Assembly: GCA_035764725.1 (NCBI GenBank)
Contig: DASTYT010000142.1
Coordinates: forward strand, 23,975-87,974
Direction: 5' to 3'
Origin: Candidatus Methylomirabilota bacterium
GTDB taxonomy: Bacteria > Methylomirabilota > Methylomirabilia > Rokubacteriales > CSP1-6
Length of the DNA stretch: 64,000 nucleotides
Part shown: positions 21,201-30,963 of the stretch, piece by piece
Layout of the letters: every line of letters starts with the position of its first letter
How positions within the stretch are numbered: position 1 is the first letter of the stretch
Program-made: the position numbers and the translations under genes
The notes under the pieces: model-generated
Told to the model about the DNA's origin: nothing
What the model saw: only the letters and a program-made list of their open reading frames with translations
The model's database searches: none

Positions 21201-21559
21201 GCGAGGCCACACCGCACGCGCGGCGCGCACTCGCTCTCGCCGTCGAGCACAAGGAGCGCGGCAATCAGGTCTACGCGCGGCGCCTGCTCGCCCTCGCCGT
21301 CGGGGAGGCGCCCGCCCCGGACCTCGCCGCCGCCCGCCAGCACGCCACGGAAGCCCTGGCCCTCGCGGAGACGCTGGGGATGCGGCCCCTCGCCGCGCGC
21401 ATTCATCTCACCCTGGCGCGGCTCGCGCGGCGGGCAGGGGACGATGACGCGGTATCGCGGCATCGCGGCGCCGCGGTGGATCTTCTGGAGTCCATGGGCA
21501 TGCGCTACTGGCTGGAGCGCCTCGACCGCGATCGCGTGGGACCGGCGGGCGGGGTCTAG
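18269..21559 (+). CDS. Class III nucleotidyl cyclase / AAA ATPase / TPR signalling protein
   Basis: Protein of 1096 residues. An N-terminal zinc ribbon has Cys4, Cys7, Cys18 and Cys21. A class III cyclase homology domain (about 60-230) follows, with VTVLFADMQGSMELL and VMGDGIMALFGAP supplying the two metal-binding Asp. Next is FVGREAEIERLL leading to an AAA/STAND ATPase with Walker A GEAGVGKS (residues 290-297) and MIFEDLQWIDSEGR as Walker B. The C-terminal half is TPR-like helices. This architecture is common in soil bacteria as a multi-domain sensor that may make cAMP in response to an unknown cue. No DNA-binding domain is seen. It stands alone, facing away from the YdcF-like gene. Confidence 0.88.
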   Translation: MTSCPRCGHAAQPRARFCSACGAPLVGAPDPARFGAPQAYTPLHLAERIRDSRTRLAGERKQVTVLFADMQGSMELLADRDPEEAGRILDQVLEQMMEAVHRYEGTVNQVMGDGIMALFGAPLAHEDHVVRACYAALRMQERIAALGDATRRAAGVPLQIRVGLNAGEVMVRSIENDLSMTYTAVGPTVHLAARMEQMAKPGSILATGDTVALAAGRVATRALGAVPVRGLQTPVEIHEVTGGATAQSRAQALAARGLTPFVGREAEIERLLAIVDAVREGRPQLVAVVGEAGVGKSRLVGELARRARERGCLVLEAAALSYGRAVGHRPGIELQRRYFKIEPGDAPETVRQKLARELRDLDPALESDLPALEWLHGVAQPGSPFLALDVSTRRLRSVEVLVRLVERVGRRQPFVMIFEDLQWIDSEGREAMDYIVERLPPSTLLLGTYRPEYEDGWSRRPGYSRIRLEPLRPEGAHALLRGLLGPGEETALIQRLVAERARGNPLFLEESVRSLVDTGVLTGAPGAYRVVRPARTLEVPASVRAVLAARIDRLPATEKRLLQAASVIGEEVPVTLLEAVADEPADAVREGLAQLGRAELLTEATLFPDPVYAFRHSLIHDVAYASLLQESRRALHARITDTIERLYGDRRGAQVERLAHHAFAGELWHQAVRYCREAGRGALARLACREAVDFLQRALEGVSHLPESPESRALAVDIGFDLEAALVPLGAHAEGLAVLRSAESIASRMGDERRLARALAYRTTMHWEMGDSDAAVEAGERAVAIAARVEDLGLQVVGQYSMAGAVRTLGDYPRAVTLLRRSLALAEDERRYETFGLPGLASVLGRSHLAWSLAELGEFDHAIGAAEEGIRIAEAAGHGYSLAYGLLGLGGVLLRRGAMTEAETVLARGLALCAEVPVLFPPFAGDLAVVRALDGRIAESVELARQAVARGERMARLGRLSLIVTHLGEVLVIAGRVGEATPHARRALALAVEHKERGNQVYARRLLALAVGEAPAPDLAAARQHATEALALAETLGMRPLAARIHLTLARLARRAGDDDAVSRHRGAAVDLLESMGMRYWLERLDRDRVGPAGGV

Positions 21560-21601
21560 GCCGGGTCTTCGGTGTTACCATCGGGGCTCGGGAGGAGCCC
21601 C

Positions 21602-22459
21602 ATGGACGGCGCGATCGGCAGCATGGCGGAGGCCGCCCGCCTGGTGCGGGACGGTGACCGGGTCAGCTATGTCGGCTACATGCGCATGGAGCCCGCCGCC
21701 TTCTTCCACGAGCTCCTGCGGCAAGGGCGGCGCGCGCTTCGCATGGTCCTGGCGCCCTCCTCCGGCTGGGCGGTGGATCTCATGATCGGCGCGGACGCTC
21801 TCGCCGAAGTGGAGTTCTCCAGCCTGTCCTTCATGGAGTACGGCTTCGCGCCGAACTTCCGTCGCCGGGCCGAGGCGGGTCGCCTGCGCTACCGCGAGCA
21901 CTCCTGACCCGCCATCATGAGCGCACTCCAGGCTGGAGTGATGAACGTCCCGTTCGTGCCGGTACGCGGCCTCCTCGGCACGGACTACATGACGGTGCGG
22001 CCGGATTTCCGGGTCCTTCCCAATCCCTACGATCCGCAGGAGCCCATCGTGATCGTGCCCGCGGTCGCGCCGGACGTCGCGGTGTTCCACGGCTGGAAGG
22101 GCGACCGCCACGGCAACGTGGTGACGAGCGGCGTGCTCGACGCCAAGCTCATCGCGCAAGCCTCCCGCCGCACCATCGCCACGGTGGAGGAGATCGTGGA
22201 CGGCGACCTCACCCAGGAGCCGCACACCGGGGTGCTCGTGCCGGGCATCCACGTGAGCGCGGTGGTGCATGCGCCCCACGGCGCGCATCCCACGTCCTGC
22301 GAGGGGCGCTATCCGGTGGACGACGCGCACGTGCGCGAGTACATCGAGGCCGCGGGGGACGACGACACGTTCGCCAAGTGGCTGGACCGGTACGTGTACG
22401 GCGTCCCCGACCACGCCGGCTATCTCGAGCGCGTCGGCCTCGCCGGCGCCGCGCGCTGA
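21602..22459 (+). CDS. Class I CoA-transferase alpha subunit interrupted by an in-frame UGA (pseudogene, error or selenoprotein candidate)
   Basis: Alpha subunit related to glutaconate CoA-transferase GctA and IpdA, about 285 residues when read through. The ATG at 21602 follows GGGAGGAG. The frame is clean from AARLVRDGDRVSYVGYMR to RLRYREHS, then meets TGA at 21905-21907 (codon 102). It resumes in the same frame as PAIMSALQAGVMNVPFVPVRG and runs on to 22459. The coding on both sides belongs to one domain, and GVPFxPxRG-LLGTD is the conserved family core. Options are nonsense mutation, sequencing error, a split gene restarting at ATG 21917, or UGA read as selenocysteine. A hairpin 16 bases after the UGA keeps the last option open. 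Confidence 0.7.
21924..21940 (+). promoter_or_regulatory. SECIS-like hairpin downstream of an in-frame UGA
   Basis: CACTCCA-GGC-TGGAGTG forms a perfect 7-bp stem with a 3-base loop whose first base is G. The loop starts 23 bases after the UGA at 21905-21907. Bacterial SECIS elements are loosely defined as a stem-loop just after the UGA with a G in the first two loop positions, and this fits. The sequence is coding, so the hairpin may be incidental. Read-through is not shown by sequence alone. Confidence 0.3.
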
Positions 22460-22461
22460 AC

Positions 22462-23193
22462 GTGGGGGACGCGCCGGGGGCGAGCCGCGCCGAGGTGATG
22501 GCCGTCGCCATCGCTCGGCGGCTGCGCGACGGCGAGACCATCGCGGTGGGCTCGGTGTCGCCCATCCCCGCGAGCGCCTGTCTTCTTGCGAAGCGCTTGC
22601 ACGCTCCGTCCTCGCGGCTCATCTTGCTGGGCAGCCGCGCCCACTTTCCCTTCAACGGCGGCGTGCAGGAGTTCTACAACTTCGCGGTGCGGGGTCGACT
22701 CGACGTCTTCTTCGCGAGCGGGGCCCAGATCGATCAGCACGGCAACTTCAACCTGAGCGTGATCGGCGAGTACGAGCACCCGAAGGTTCGCCTGCCCGGC
22801 GGCCGCGCCAACGGCATCCTCGCCTTCGTGGCCAAGCGTCTGATCCTCTTCCGTACCGAGCACAGCCGGCGCGTGTTCGTGCCCAAGGTCGATTTCGTGA
22901 CTGCGCCGGGCGTGCCGCCGGAGGGCGTCTACCGCCTCGGCGGCCTGCACGCGGTGGTGACCGATCTCTGCGTGTTCGAGTTCCCGCGGGGGCGGGGTCG
23001 GCTCGAGCTCGGCAGCGTGCATCCCGGCGTGACACTCGCGGAGGTGGAGGCCAAGACCGGCTTCGCGCTCCACGCGCCGTCGCCCGTGCCGGAGACCGCC
23101 GGGCCCACCGAGGAAGAGCTCGCGCTCCTGCGCGGGCCGGTGCGTGACGAGCTCGGCGTGTTCTATCCGGAGTTCGTCAAGCAGCAGTCTTGA
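22462..23193 (+). CDS. Class I CoA-transferase beta subunit (GctB/IpdB-like)
   Basis: Beta subunit partner of the preceding gene, 243 residues. Start GTG 22462 lies two bases after the alpha stop; ATG 22498 is an alternative. Family features are RRLRDGETIAVGSVSPIPASA, SGAQIDQHGNFNLSVIG, HPKVRLPGGRANGILAF and FVPKVDFVTAPG. The segment RLILLGSRAHFPFNGG sits where transfer-competent class I enzymes carry the catalytic Glu; I see no Glu there. IpdAB, a ring-opening hydrolase, also lacks it. The pair may therefore act as an acyl-CoA hydrolase rather than a transferase. That is inference from motif alignment by eye. Confidence 0.82.
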   Translation: MGDAPGASRAEVMAVAIARRLRDGETIAVGSVSPIPASACLLAKRLHAPSSRLILLGSRAHFPFNGGVQEFYNFAVRGRLDVFFASGAQIDQHGNFNLSVIGEYEHPKVRLPGGRANGILAFVAKRLILFRTEHSRRVFVPKVDFVTAPGVPPEGVYRLGGLHAVVTDLCVFEFPRGRGRLELGSVHPGVTLAEVEAKTGFALHAPSPVPETAGPTEEELALLRGPVRDELGVFYPEFVKQQS

Positions 23194-23218
23194 CGCGGGG
23201 CGCCGAAATAGGCATAAG
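23190..23218 (+). promoter_or_regulatory. Candidate sigma-70 promoter of the pyrophosphatase gene
   Basis: TTGACG (23190-23195) and CATAAG (23213-23218) are separated by 17 bases and precede the ATG at 23270 by about 50 bases. The -35 matches 5 of 6 and the -10 matches 4 of 6 consensus positions. It overlaps the stop codon of the CoA-transferase beta gene. Confidence 0.4.
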
Positions 23219-23269
23219 TATCAGGTTGCCCCAATCGCCCACACTGTGACTCGTCAGGGAGAGAATTAC

Positions 23270-25756
<2,487 letters not shown>

Positions 25757-25767
25757 TCGCTCGCTCG

Positions 25768-25798
25768 CCCGCCCCTCTCCCCCGTGGGGAGGGGCGGG
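25768..25798 (+). terminator. Hairpin terminator after hppA
   Basis: A GC-rich inverted repeat (CCCGCCCCTC with a 2-base bulge, then CCCC-CGT-GGGGAGGGGCGGG) starts 12 bases after the hppA stop. The loop is CGT. No T-run follows directly, so Rho-independent efficiency is uncertain. Confidence 0.55.
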
Positions 25799-25947
25799 TC
25801 TCAAGCCCATGTCCCGCCGTTTATTTTCCCTTCGCCAATCCGCCGGGCTCTGTTTGACGTTTTATGAGTTGAATGCTGGAGCGCGGCGTCCGTGCGGAAC
25901 CTCTGACCGTCTGGCCCGATCCTGCCCTGGACAACATGGCCGGCTAG

Positions 25948-26232
25948 ATGAGCGATGAGAACTCTCTATGCCAGAAAGTCCGCGAAGTGATCCAAGCCGG
26001 GACGCTGCCTAACCGTCCCCCCAGGCGAATGTGGGGAGGCCCAGGCGTCGGGGCCGACTGCACGATGTGCAATGTGTCCATACAGCGTGACGAGCTCGAG
26101 CTCGAAATCGAGTTCGCCCGAGACAACGACGCTGACACCGTCGACAAGTACCACGTTCATATCCTCTGCTTCGCGGCCTGGGATCGCGAGCGACGCAAGT
26201 TCGAAAATGCAAGGGGCGACCCCCCGGCTTGA
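25948..26232 (+). CDS. Small zinc-binding-like protein of unknown function
   Basis: A 94-residue soluble protein. It has RMWGGPGVGADCTMCNVSI, giving a Cys-x2-Cys pair, then ELELEIEFARDNDADT and YHVHILCFAAWDRER, giving His-x-His-x2-Cys. Together these form a plausible zinc site (a DNA-free zinc-ribbon-like fold). I recall short proteins of this kind being common in soil bacteria without known function. It precedes the ECF sigma factor gene by 33 bases and points the same way, so it may belong to that stress unit. Confidence 0.62.
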   Translation: MSDENSLCQKVREVIQAGTLPNRPPRRMWGGPGVGADCTMCNVSIQRDELELEIEFARDNDADTVDKYHVHILCFAAWDRERRKFENARGDPPA

Positions 26233-26265
26233 CCCGGACGAACGGTGTCAGCATAATGCCTGGCT

Positions 26266-26919
26266 GTGGTGGCGTCGCAACGTCCACACCAAGGCGAGCA
26301 GTGTGACCCCGAGACGACCCTGGGGGATCTGCTCTACGCGGACAAGACGAAGGCCCGCGTTCCCGAGAGCGACTGGGTGGCGCTCGTCCAGTCCATCGCC
26401 CGAGGCGACCAGTCGTCACTGCATGCGCTCTACACGCAAGCGCATCGAATCGTGTTCACTTTGATCATGCGGATCACCGACAATCGTGAGACTGCTGAAG
26501 AGCTGACACTGGATGTGTTCTACGATGTGTGGCGAAGAGCGGCGTCGTACGATCCCGCGGGGGGGTCAGTGATCGGGTGGATCATGAACCAGGCGCGGTC
26601 CAGAGCGATTGACCGGTTACGGTTCGACCAGCGGAAGAAGCGCGGAAGCGATCATCCGGGCGGTCCACTGACGGAGACGGTGTCGCGTGGCCCGCACGAG
26701 GCCTTCGACACGAAGGAGCAGGGTCAGCTCTTGCGACAGGCCCTGCAGGTGCTCACGCTGCCCGAGCGCCAGGCGATTGAGACCGCATTTTTCTCCGAGT
26801 TGACGTACGCCGAGGCTGCCGCTCAATTGAATCAGCCCCTGGGAACCGTGAAGACCCGAATCCGATCGGGACTCGCGGCGCTCCGACAGGCGCTCGCCGC
26901 CGCAGCGAGGGACCGATGA
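26266..26919 (+). CDS. ECF sigma-70 family RNA polymerase sigma factor
   Basis: A 217-residue group 4 sigma factor. Region 2 is seen in SLHALYTQAHRIVFTLIM through TAEELTLDVFYDVWRRAASY and NQARSRAIDRLRFDQRKK. Region 4 is LTLPERQAIETAFFSELTYAEAA and GTVKTRIRSGLAALR. A 20-residue N-terminal extension is not conserved, so the start (GTG 26266 or GTG 26269) is uncertain. The stop overlaps the anti-sigma gene by ATGA, the usual arrangement of the RpoE-ChrR type, which responds to singlet oxygen or organic peroxides. I could not identify an autoregulatory promoter in the 190 bases upstream of the small protein gene. Confidence 0.92.
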   Translation: MVASQRPHQGEQCDPETTLGDLLYADKTKARVPESDWVALVQSIARGDQSSLHALYTQAHRIVFTLIMRITDNRETAEELTLDVFYDVWRRAASYDPAGGSVIGWIMNQARSRAIDRLRFDQRKKRGSDHPGGPLTETVSRGPHEAFDTKEQGQLLRQALQVLTLPERQAIETAFFSELTYAEAAAQLNQPLGTVKTRIRSGLAALRQALAAAARDR

Positions 26920-27497
26920 GCTCAGGACCAGGCAACCACGATCGGGACAGCCTGGACGCGGTGTTCCTGTACGCGGTGGAGACCCTTCCTCCGAGCGAAC
27001 GCCTCGCAGTGGAGGCCCATATCTCCGCGTGCGCCGATTGCCGGCAGGAGCTGGAAACGCTTCATCCGGTCGTCCGCGCCTTCACCGCCTGGCCCACCGA
27101 TGTGCTGCGACCCTCGGCATCGCTGTGGGAGCGCCTTGCCGAGCGAATCGCGACCGAGACGGGCACCGCGCCGGTGATGTCAGCGCCTCGCCGAGTGCCC
27201 GAACCGGAATGGGAAGACGTGGCGCCGGGCATCTCTTGCAAGCTCCTCGCCACGGATTCCGAGAACGGCCGCGTCAGCATGCTCGTACGGCTCGCGCCGG
27301 GAGCCGAGTATCCGCCCCATCGTCATGCCGGCATCGAAGAGCTGTATCTGCTGCACGGTGAGCTGATGATCGACGACAAGAAGCTCTATCCCGGGGACTA
27401 CAATCGGGGGGAGCCCGGCGCCGTCGATCAGCGTGTCTGGAGCGAGACCGGCTGTACGTGCGTCCTCCTCACCTCGAGCCGAGACGTCCTTCGCTGA
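26916..27497 (+). CDS. ChrR-like zinc anti-sigma factor with C-terminal cupin
   Basis: A 193-residue cytoplasmic regulator. The N-terminal zinc anti-sigma motif is His35-x3-Cys39-x2-Cys42 (HISACADC), which binds the ECF sigma factor. A cupin domain follows, with metal-ligand candidates His135, His137 and Glu141 (PPHRHAGIEELYLLHGEL) and the end strand PGDYNRGEPGAVDQRVWSE. In ChrR the cupin senses singlet oxygen or peroxide and triggers release of sigma. Start and sigma stop overlap by ATGA. Confidence 0.9.
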   Translation: MSSGPGNHDRDSLDAVFLYAVETLPPSERLAVEAHISACADCRQELETLHPVVRAFTAWPTDVLRPSASLWERLAERIATETGTAPVMSAPRRVPEPEWEDVAPGISCKLLATDSENGRVSMLVRLAPGAEYPPHRHAGIEELYLLHGELMIDDKKLYPGDYNRGEPGAVDQRVWSETGCTCVLLTSSRDVLR

Positions 27498-27537
27498 GCG
27501 TGCCTCGCGGTCGTCGAGGGGGTAGGCTGAGAGGCGG

Positions 27538-28539
27538 ATGATCCTCGGGGTGCTCGACCAGTCGCCGATCCGCAGCGGCGGCACCCCCACCGAGGCCATC
27601 CAGGAGACGCTGATCCTCGCCGAGCACGCCGACCGGCTCGGCTATACCCGCTACTGGCTCGCCGAGCATCACAGCAGCGGCGGGCTCGCGGGCGCCGCGC
27701 CCGAGGTGCTGATGGGCCAGGTCGCAGCGCGGACCTCGCGCATCCGCGTGGGCTCGGGCGGCGTGATGCTCTCGCACTACAGCCCCCTCAAGGTCGCGGA
27801 GAACTTCCGCGTGCTCGAGGCCCTCTTCCCCGGCCGCATCGACCTCGGCATCGGACGCGCGCCCGGCAGCGATCAGCGCACCGCGCGCGCGCTCCGCCAC
27901 GGGCCAGGGGCGGTGCCCCTCGAGCATTTCCCGCAGCAGCTCGCCGACCTCATCGGCTTTCTCCACGACGAGCTGCCCGACGGGCACCCCTACGGCGGCG
28001 TGCGCGCGATGCCCGCGGGCCCCTCCGCGCCGCCCATCTGGATCCTGGGCTCGAGCAGCGATGGCGCGGCGCTCGCCGCGCACTTCGGCACCGCGTTCTC
28101 CTACGCGCACTTCATCAACGCGGTGGGCGGGGTGGACGCCACGCGCTTCTACCGTGAGAGCTTCCGCCCCTCCGCGCGCCTGGCCACGCCGCAGGCGAGC
28201 GTGGCGGTCTTCGCCCTGTGCGCGGAGACGGAAGCCGAGGCGGAGCGGCTCGCGCGCTGCCGCGACCTCTTCATCGTGCGGCTTTACACGGGCCGCTTCG
28301 GGCCGTTCCCCTCCGTGGAGGAAGCGGAAGCCTACCAGTACTCCCCGCCGGAGCGGGCCATCGTCGCGGAGGCGCGCCGGCGCACGGTGGCGGGCACGCC
28401 GGAGCAGGTCAAGGCGCAGCTCGAGGCGCTCGCGGCGGAGTACGGCGTGGACGAGCTGGTGATCGTGACGATCACCCACGACTTCAAGGCGCGGCTGCGC
28501 TCCTACGAGCTGCTGGCGGAGGCGTTCGGCCTGGGGTGA
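27538..28539 (+). CDS. LLM class flavin-dependent oxidoreductase (MsnO8-like)
   Basis: Luciferase-like monooxygenase of 333 residues. Motifs VLDQSPIRSGGTPTEA, RYWLAEHHSSGGLAGAAPEV, RIRVGSGGVMLSHYSPLKVA, FPGRIDLGIGRAPGSD and PPIWILGSSSDGA are those of MsnO8-family LLM proteins that use FMN. The substrate is unknown. It stands 40 bases after the anti-sigma gene in the same direction and could be a target of that sigma factor, though no promoter is visible. The 3' end overlaps the convergent TPR gene by 37 bases. Confidence 0.92.
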   Translation: MILGVLDQSPIRSGGTPTEAIQETLILAEHADRLGYTRYWLAEHHSSGGLAGAAPEVLMGQVAARTSRIRVGSGGVMLSHYSPLKVAENFRVLEALFPGRIDLGIGRAPGSDQRTARALRHGPGAVPLEHFPQQLADLIGFLHDELPDGHPYGGVRAMPAGPSAPPIWILGSSSDGAALAAHFGTAFSYAHFINAVGGVDATRFYRESFRPSARLATPQASVAVFALCAETEAEAERLARCRDLFIVRLYTGRFGPFPSVEEAEAYQYSPPERAIVAEARRRTVAGTPEQVKAQLEALAAEYGVDELVIVTITHDFKARLRSYELLAEAFGLG

Positions 28540-29012
28540 TGGCCGTTGGTCTGCACGACCTCGCCCAGCGTGGCGGCGAGATTCTGGCGGGCCGCGGTGA
28601 GATGGGGATACACCTCGAGGCAGCGGCGGAACAGGGCGGCCGCCTCGCGCATCTGGCCCAGCGCCACGTGGCACAGCCCCTGGCCCGAGAGCGCGCCGAA
28701 GTGTCGCGGCTTGCGGCGCACCGTCTCCTCGCAGTCGGCGATGGCCCCCGCGAAGTCTTCGCTTAGATAGCGCACCGTCGCCCGCTTGTTCCAGCCCTCG
28801 GCGAAGTCCGGCGCGATCTCGATGATCTGGGAGAAGAGGTTTTCCGCGCGCGGAAACTCGCGCGCCTCCATGGCCGCCACGCCTTCCTGGAAGAGGCGGT
28901 CCACCTCGGGAAGGCCCGCGCGGCACCAGATCTCCCAGAGCGCGGCCGCCGCCCGGGCCGCGCGCGCCGGATCGTCGCCGGCGAGGTCGCGATAGGCCTG
29001 CTCCTCGGTCAT
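28503..29012 (-). CDS. Tetratricopeptide repeat protein
   Basis: A 169-residue soluble protein with about three TPR units: LFQEGVAAMEAREFPRAENL, APDFAEGWNKRATVRYLSED and PRHFGALSGQGLCHVALGQM. The first 35 residues are Ala/Asp-rich and probably helical. The C-terminus (GHHPRPNASASSS) is disordered. Its ATG overlaps the stop of the upstream hydrolase by ATGA. No enzymatic motif; most likely a protein-interaction module. Confidence 0.82.
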   Translation of the reverse strand: MTEEQAYRDLAGDDPARAARAAAALWEIWCRAGLPEVDRLFQEGVAAMEAREFPRAENLFSQIIEIAPDFAEGWNKRATVRYLSEDFAGAIADCEETVRRKPRHFGALSGQGLCHVALGQMREAAALFRRCLEVYPHLTAARQNLAATLGEVVQTNGHHPRPNASASSS

Positions 29013-29698
29013 GGCCGTCCCACCGGCTGGCCCAGCAGGGTGTGGAGGGCGGCGAGCGCTTGGCCGGCCAGCGCGGTCAGCCGCGCGCGCCCGCGCGCGC
29101 CGCCCCCGAGGTCGTGCCCCGCGCCCTCGGCGACGACCAGCGCGGTCGGGCCGGGAATGCCGGCGCGGGCGGCGTCGAGCTCCGCCACCGTGCCGAAGCC
29201 GTCCCGCGTGCCGTGCACGAAGACCGCCGGCGTGCGGAGCGCGCCGAAATGCGCAGTACGCGCCTCGCGCGGCTTCTTCGGCGGGTGCAGCGGGTAGGAG
29301 AGGAGGAGCAGCGCGTCGGCCAGACCGGGCGCCTCCGCCGCGAGCATCGAGGCCTGGCGGCCGCCGTAGGAGTGGCCGCCCAGCACGAGACGGCCGGACG
29401 CGAGCGCGCGCAGCGCGGTGGCGGCGTTGCGAAGGCCGGCGCGGTCACGCTCGCCGGCGCCGCGATGCGGGGGCCCGGTCGGCCGCTCCTGGCGAAACGG
29501 TAGATCGCAGCGCAGCACCGTCCAGCCCGCCTCGGCCATCGCCTCGGCCATCGCGACCAGGATCGGCGCGTCCGCGTTGCTCCCCGCTCCGTGGGCGAGC
29601 ACGAGCCCGTCGCCCGACGGCTGCGGCGGCCGATGCAGCCAGCCGCGCACCGCGGGCCCGGGCGGGCAGGGCTCGGTGAATCGCGTGATGGAGGACAC
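29009..29698 (-). CDS. Alpha/beta hydrolase (dienelactone hydrolase-like)
   Basis: A 229-residue alpha/beta hydrolase with no signal peptide. Conserved [15 protein letters not shown] (oxyanion loop), the nucleophile Ser in [13 protein letters not shown], Asp in [10 protein letters not shown] and His in [11 protein letters not shown] form a complete triad. It resembles the alpha/beta family near KANL3/Tex30. The GTG at 29698 is preferred because the first strand follows shortly after; a longer frame to 29755 adds a non-conserved stretch. It is coupled to the TPR gene downstream and diverges from the thiolase gene. Confidence 0.8.
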   Translation of the reverse strand: MSSITRFTEPCPPGPAVRGWLHRPPQPSGDGLVLAHGAGSNADAPILVAMAEAMAEAGWTVLRCDLPFRQERPTGPPHRGAGERDRAGLRNAATALRALASGRLVLGGHSYGGRQASMLAAEAPGLADALLLLSYPLHPPKKPREARTAHFGALRTPAVFVHGTRDGFGTVAELDAARAGIPGPTALVVAEGAGHDLGGGARGRARLTALAGQALAALHTLLGQPVGRP

Positions 29699-29778
29699 GG
29701 AACCCGATCTTGCTCCCGCCGGGGGAGTCAGGCAAGATGATCGGGCAGCTACCATCCGGCCCCCATAGAGGAGATCCC

Positions 29779-30963
29779 ATGGCAGACGCCGTGATCGTCT
29801 CGACCGCGCGCACTCCGATCGGCAAGGCCTACCGCGGCGCCTTCAACAACACCCACGGCGCCACCCTCGCCGGCCACGTGATCGCGAGCGCAGTGCAGCG
29901 CGCGGGCATCGAGCCTGCCGAGGTCGAGGACGTGATCATCGGCTGCGCGCTGCCGGAGGGCGCCACCGGTCAGAACATCGCGCGGCAGGCCGCGCTGCGC
30001 GCGGGGCTGCCCGTCACCACCGCCGGCGTCACCGTGAATCGCTTCTGCTCCTCGGGCATGCAGGCGATCGCGATGGCCGCGCAGCGGGTGATCGTGGACC
30101 GGGTGCCCATCATGGCGGCGGGCGGCGTGGAGTCGATCAGTCTAGTGCAGAACGAGCACTTCAACAACTTCCGGATCCACGAGCCGTGGCTCGACGAGCA
30201 CAAGCCCGAAGTCTACATGCCGATGATCGAGACGGCCGAAGTCGTGGCCACGCGCTACTACATCACGAGAGAGACGCAGGACGAGTACGCGCTGGCCAGC
30301 CAGCAGCGTACCGCCGCCGGCCAGAAGGCCGGGCGCTTCGCCGCCGAGATCGTGCCGCTCAAGACGAAGAAGCTCGTGCAGGACAAGGCCACCGGGGAGA
30401 CGCGCGAGGAAGAGGTGATGCTCGCCCAGGACGAGGGCAATCGTCCGGACACCAACCCCGCCGGCCTCGCCGCGCTCAAGCCGGTGATGGGCGAGAAGGG
30501 CTTCATCACCGCGGGCAACGCGAGCCAGCTCTCCGACGGTGCCTCTGCCTGCATCGTGATGGACGCCAAGCTGGCTGAGCGGCGCAACCTCAAGCCGCTC
30601 GGCATCTTCCGCGGCTACACCGTCGCCGCGTGCGAGCCCGACGAGATGGGCATCGGGCCCGTGTTCGCGGTGCCGCGGCTCCTCGAGCGCTTCGGGCTCA
30701 CCATGGACCAGATCGACCTCTGGGAGCTGAACGAGGCCTTCGCGGTGCAGGTCGTGTACTGCCGAGACCGGCTCGGCATCCCCATGGACCGGCTCAACGT
30801 GGACGGCGGCGCGATCGCGATCGGCCATCCCTACGGCATGTCGGGGGCGCGGATGGTCGGGCACGCCCTGATCGAGGGCAAGCGGCGCGGCGCCCGGTAC
30901 GTGGTCTGCACCATGTGCATCGGCGGCGGCATGGGGGCGGCGGGGCTCTTCGAGGTCGCCTGA
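29779..30963 (+). CDS. Acetyl-CoA acetyltransferase / 3-ketoacyl-CoA thiolase
   Basis: Thiolase II-type enzyme of 394 residues. The acyl-accepting Cys90 is in [12 protein letters not shown], the His is in [16 protein letters not shown] and the second Cys in [13 protein letters not shown], completing the catalytic set. [14 protein letters not shown] is also conserved. It would condense two acetyl-CoA or cleave beta-ketoacyl-CoA. The ATG at 29779 follows GAGGAG. The next gene starts inside the stop codon (TGATG), which implies an operon with the LLM oxidoreductase and rhodanese genes. Confidence 0.95.
   Translation: MADAVIVSTARTPIGKAYRGAFNNTHGATLAGHVIASAVQRAGIEPAEVEDVIIGCALPEGATGQNIARQAALRAGLPVTTAGVTVNRFCSSGMQAIAMAAQRVIVDRVPIMAAGGVESISLVQNEHFNNFRIHEPWLDEHKPEVYMPMIETAEVVATRYYITRETQDEYALASQQRTAAGQKAGRFAAEIVPLKTKKLVQDKATGETREEEVMLAQDEGNRPDTNPAGLAALKPVMGEKGFITAGNASQLSDGASACIVMDAKLAERRNLKPLGIFRGYTVAACEPDEMGIGPVFAVPRLLERFGLTMDQIDLWELNEAFAVQVVYCRDRLGIPMDRLNVDGGAIAIGHPYGMSGARMVGHALIEGKRRGARYVVCTMCIGGGMGAAGLFEVA

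Noticed and set aside
19382-21463. A 693-codon minus-strand open frame inside the cyclase/ATPase gene
   Set aside because: Antisense shadow of the TPR-rich half of the cyclase protein.
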